Program-made: the position numbers and the translations under genes
The notes under the pieces: model-generated
Told to the model about the DNA's origin: nothing
Databases searched by the model: none
Seen by the model: the letters and a program-made list of their open reading frames with translations, nothing else
Part shown: piece after piece, positions 15,160-16,625 of the stretch
Layout: every line of letters begins with the position of its first letter
How positions within the stretch are numbered: position 1 is the stretch's first letter
Assembly: GCA_023145975.1 (NCBI GenBank)
Contig: JAGLCZ010000622.1
Coordinates: forward strand, 1-16,625
Length of the DNA: 16,625 nucleotides
Source: Candidatus Hydrogenedentota bacterium
Lineage (GTDB): Bacteria; Hydrogenedentota; Hydrogenedentia; Hydrogenedentales; CAITNO01
Direction of reading: 5' to 3'

Positions 15160-15765
15160 ATGCCGAAAATACGACGGGCGATCATCAGCTGTCATGATAA
15201 GACAGGTATTGTGGAACTGGCACAATTGCTGGAAGAACATGGTGTCGAAATCGTAAGTACGTCAGGAACGCTTTCCTTGCTGACGGAGGCAGGTGTGTCG
15301 GCAGTCAGCATTGCAGATTTCACGGGCATCCCCGAATTGATGGATGGCCGGGTGAAGTCATTGCACCCGAAAGTACATGCAGGGCTGCTGGGAATCCGTG
15401 ACAGCAAATTGCATCTCGAACAGATGCAGGCACACGAATGGCCCTGGATCGATATGGTGATAGCGAATCTGCAGCCGGTACACGAACTGATGGCGCAGCC
15501 CGGCATCAGTACGGATGAAGTGGTGGAACAGATCGATATTGGCGGCGCGTCTATGATGCGTTCTGCTGCGAAGAATTTCCGCTATGTTACGGTAGTGGTC
15601 AATCCCCAACGATATCCCCGGATTATGCACGAGTTACGCGCACATGACGGCGATACGTCCTACGACACGCGCTTTACGCTGGCACGGGAAGCCTATGAAT
15701 GTGTGGCAAATTACGATACTGCCATTGCCGCTTATCTTAAGAAGCAGGAACCGAAACCGGAATAA
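15160..15765 (+). CDS. Stand-alone IMP cyclohydrolase domain (N-terminal part of PurH)
   Basis: This 201-residue protein equals the MGS-like IMP cyclohydrolase domain of bifunctional PurH (about 510 residues), which closes FAICAR to IMP, the last step of purine synthesis. Visible motifs: ISCHDKTGIVELA (9-21), VSTSGT (32-37), DFTGIPELMDGRVKSLHPKVHAG (53-75) with Lys66, QIDIGGASMMRSAAKN (124-139) with Asp126 and Lys138, and VTVVVNPQRY. The AICAR transformylase domain is absent, and a stop follows at a natural domain boundary, so this looks like a genuine split rather than a broken gene. The signature NLYPF is NLQPV (Gln105), so the conserved active-site Tyr is missing. The start has GGAG spaced 9 nt. 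purD follows after 66 bp. A separate transformylase should exist elsewhere in the genome. Confidence 0.85.
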   Translation: MPKIRRAIISCHDKTGIVELAQLLEEHGVEIVSTSGTLSLLTEAGVSAVSIADFTGIPELMDGRVKSLHPKVHAGLLGIRDSKLHLEQMQAHEWPWIDMVIANLQPVHELMAQPGISTDEVVEQIDIGGASMMRSAAKNFRYVTVVVNPQRYPRIMHELRAHDGDTSYDTRFTLAREAYECVANYDTAIAAYLKKQEPKPE

Positions 15766-15831
15766 CCCCGTTTAAACGAATGTTGTTCGGTAAAGTGAAT
15801 GGCGGGATAAAGGAAGAGGAATTTTACTGTT

Positions 15832-16625
15832 ATGAATGTGCTTGTAATTGGAAGCGGCGGTCGTGAACATGCACTCGCCTGGAAAATCGCGCAGAGTCCC
15901 CTGGTGGAAAAGGTGTACGGAGCACCCGGCAACCCGGGCATAGACCGTCTTGAAAAAGGCATCTGTGTAAATGTTGCCCCGGACGATTTCGATACCCTTG
16001 CAGCATACATTGAAGCGCAGCATATCGGGCTGACAATTGTGGGTCCTGAAAATCCGCTCGCCATGGGAATTGTAGATACCTTGTCTGCACAGGGTATGCG
16101 CGTGTTTGGTCCGTCGGCAGCGGCGGCACAGCTGGAAGCCAGCAAAAGTTTTGCGAAAGACTTCATGGCGCGGCACCATATCCCGACTTCGGAATACGCC
16201 ACCTTCGACAGCCGTGATGAAGCCCTGGCGTATGTCCGTAAAACAGGTGCGCCTATTGTAATAAAGGCCGATGGATTGGCGGCGGGCAAAGGCGTTACTG
16301 TAGCAAAAGACCTGGCTGAAGCGGAAGCCGCCATTTGCGACGCCATGGAAACCCGCGTTTTCGGCGCTGCAGGCAACCGGATAGTCATTGAAGAATGTTT
16401 GGTAGGCGAAGAAGCGTCTATCCTTGCTTTTTGCGACGGCACCACCTTCATCCCCATGGCGTCGAGTCAGGATCACAAGCCTGCTTTGGACGGGGATGCC
16501 GGTCCCAATACGGGCGGTATGGGTGCCTATTCCCCGGCACCGGTGATAACAGATGCCATGATGGAACAGATAACCCGCGAAGTGCTTGCACCGACCGTGC
16601 AGGGGATGGCGGCAGACGGTATGCC
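15832..16625 (+). CDS. purD: Phosphoribosylamine-glycine ligase (GAR synthetase), 3' end beyond window
   Basis: The first 264 residues of PurD, the ATP-grasp enzyme that joins glycine to phosphoribosylamine (step 2 of purine synthesis). Clear motifs: MNVLVIGSGGREHALAW (1-17), GAPGNPG (30-36), TIVGPENPLAMGIVD (68-82), VFGPS (91-95), ASKSFAKDFM (103-112), VIKADGLAAGKGV (143-155) and SSQDHKPALDGDAGPNTGGM (211-230) with GAYSPAP. The frame stays open to the last base, so about 160 more residues are expected outside the window. The ATG is preceded by a purine-rich ribosome site (AGGAAGAGGA, 15811-15820). It follows the IMP cyclohydrolase gene on the same strand and should share its promoter. Confidence 0.96.
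   Translation, partial: MNVLVIGSGGREHALAWKIAQSPLVEKVYGAPGNPGIDRLEKGICVNVAPDDFDTLAAYIEAQHIGLTIVGPENPLAMGIVDTLSAQGMRVFGPSAAAAQLEASKSFAKDFMARHHIPTSEYATFDSRDEALAYVRKTGAPIVIKADGLAAGKGVTVAKDLAEAEAAICDAMETRVFGAAGNRIVIEECLVGEEASILAFCDGTTFIPMASSQDHKPALDGDAGPNTGGMGAYSPAPVITDAMMEQITREVLAPTVQGMAADGM

Noticed and set aside
15732..16476. Two long minus-strand open frames (234 and 241 residues) over purD
   Set aside because: purD motifs on the plus strand are unmistakable; the antisense frames have low-complexity Ser/Ala composition and no recognisable features.

Overview
The window is a gene-dense stretch of a Gram-negative-type bacterial chromosome with moderate GC content and Shine-Dalgarno-led genes. 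It has no rRNA, tRNA, CRISPR array, insertion sequence or phage gene that I can recognise. The taxon is uncertain. A fused SecDF with a lysine-rich tail, a bactofilin next to an M23 peptidase, lipoprotein-type M23 peptidases, a secreted glycosidase-like protein and a short PurH would fit the PVC superphylum or nearby lineages such as Hydrogenedentota. That placement is inference from gene style, not from a marker gene.

Layout. (1) Positions 30-3254, plus strand: a multi-pass acyltransferase-like membrane protein, then an N-acyl-D-amino-acid deacylase-type amidohydrolase. (2) Positions 3299-9001, minus strand: a probable transcription unit read from right to left, made of two tandem paralogous M23 (LytM) lipoproteins, tgt, yajC and a fused secDF, closed by a strong hairpin/T-tract terminator. 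(3) Positions 9227-13367, plus strand: a secreted family-10-like glycoside hydrolase, diaminopimelate decarboxylase (lysA), a polyprenyl-phosphate-type GT2 glycosyltransferase with two C-terminal membrane helices, and a small zinc-ribbon/Cys-rich tail-anchored protein. (4) Positions 13388-14813, minus strand: a third M23 peptidase (membrane-anchored, coiled coil) 4 bp upstream of a bactofilin, with a good sigma70-type promoter. (5) Positions 15064-16625, plus strand: a good promoter, a stand-alone IMP cyclohydrolase domain (the N-terminal part of PurH) and the 5' part of purD, cut by the window edge.

Functional theme. Most genes serve the cell envelope: peptidoglycan trimming (three M23 enzymes), a bactofilin scaffold, the SecDF-YajC export accessory complex, lipid-linked sugar transfer and the lysine/diaminopimelate branch point. 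Purine synthesis begins at the right end. The most noteworthy points are residue-level deviations in otherwise recognisable enzymes: PurH-type IMP cyclohydrolase with Gln in place of the active-site Tyr and no formyltransferase domain, LysA with EPGA in place of EPGR, and SecF with QQG in its signature loop. Others are the tandem M23 lipoproteins ahead of tgt-yajC-secDF, the Cys-rich tail-anchored zinc-ribbon protein, and a short motif (CTTTCGTT) shared by two upstream regions. I did not find a clearly new multi-gene defence or mobile system here.
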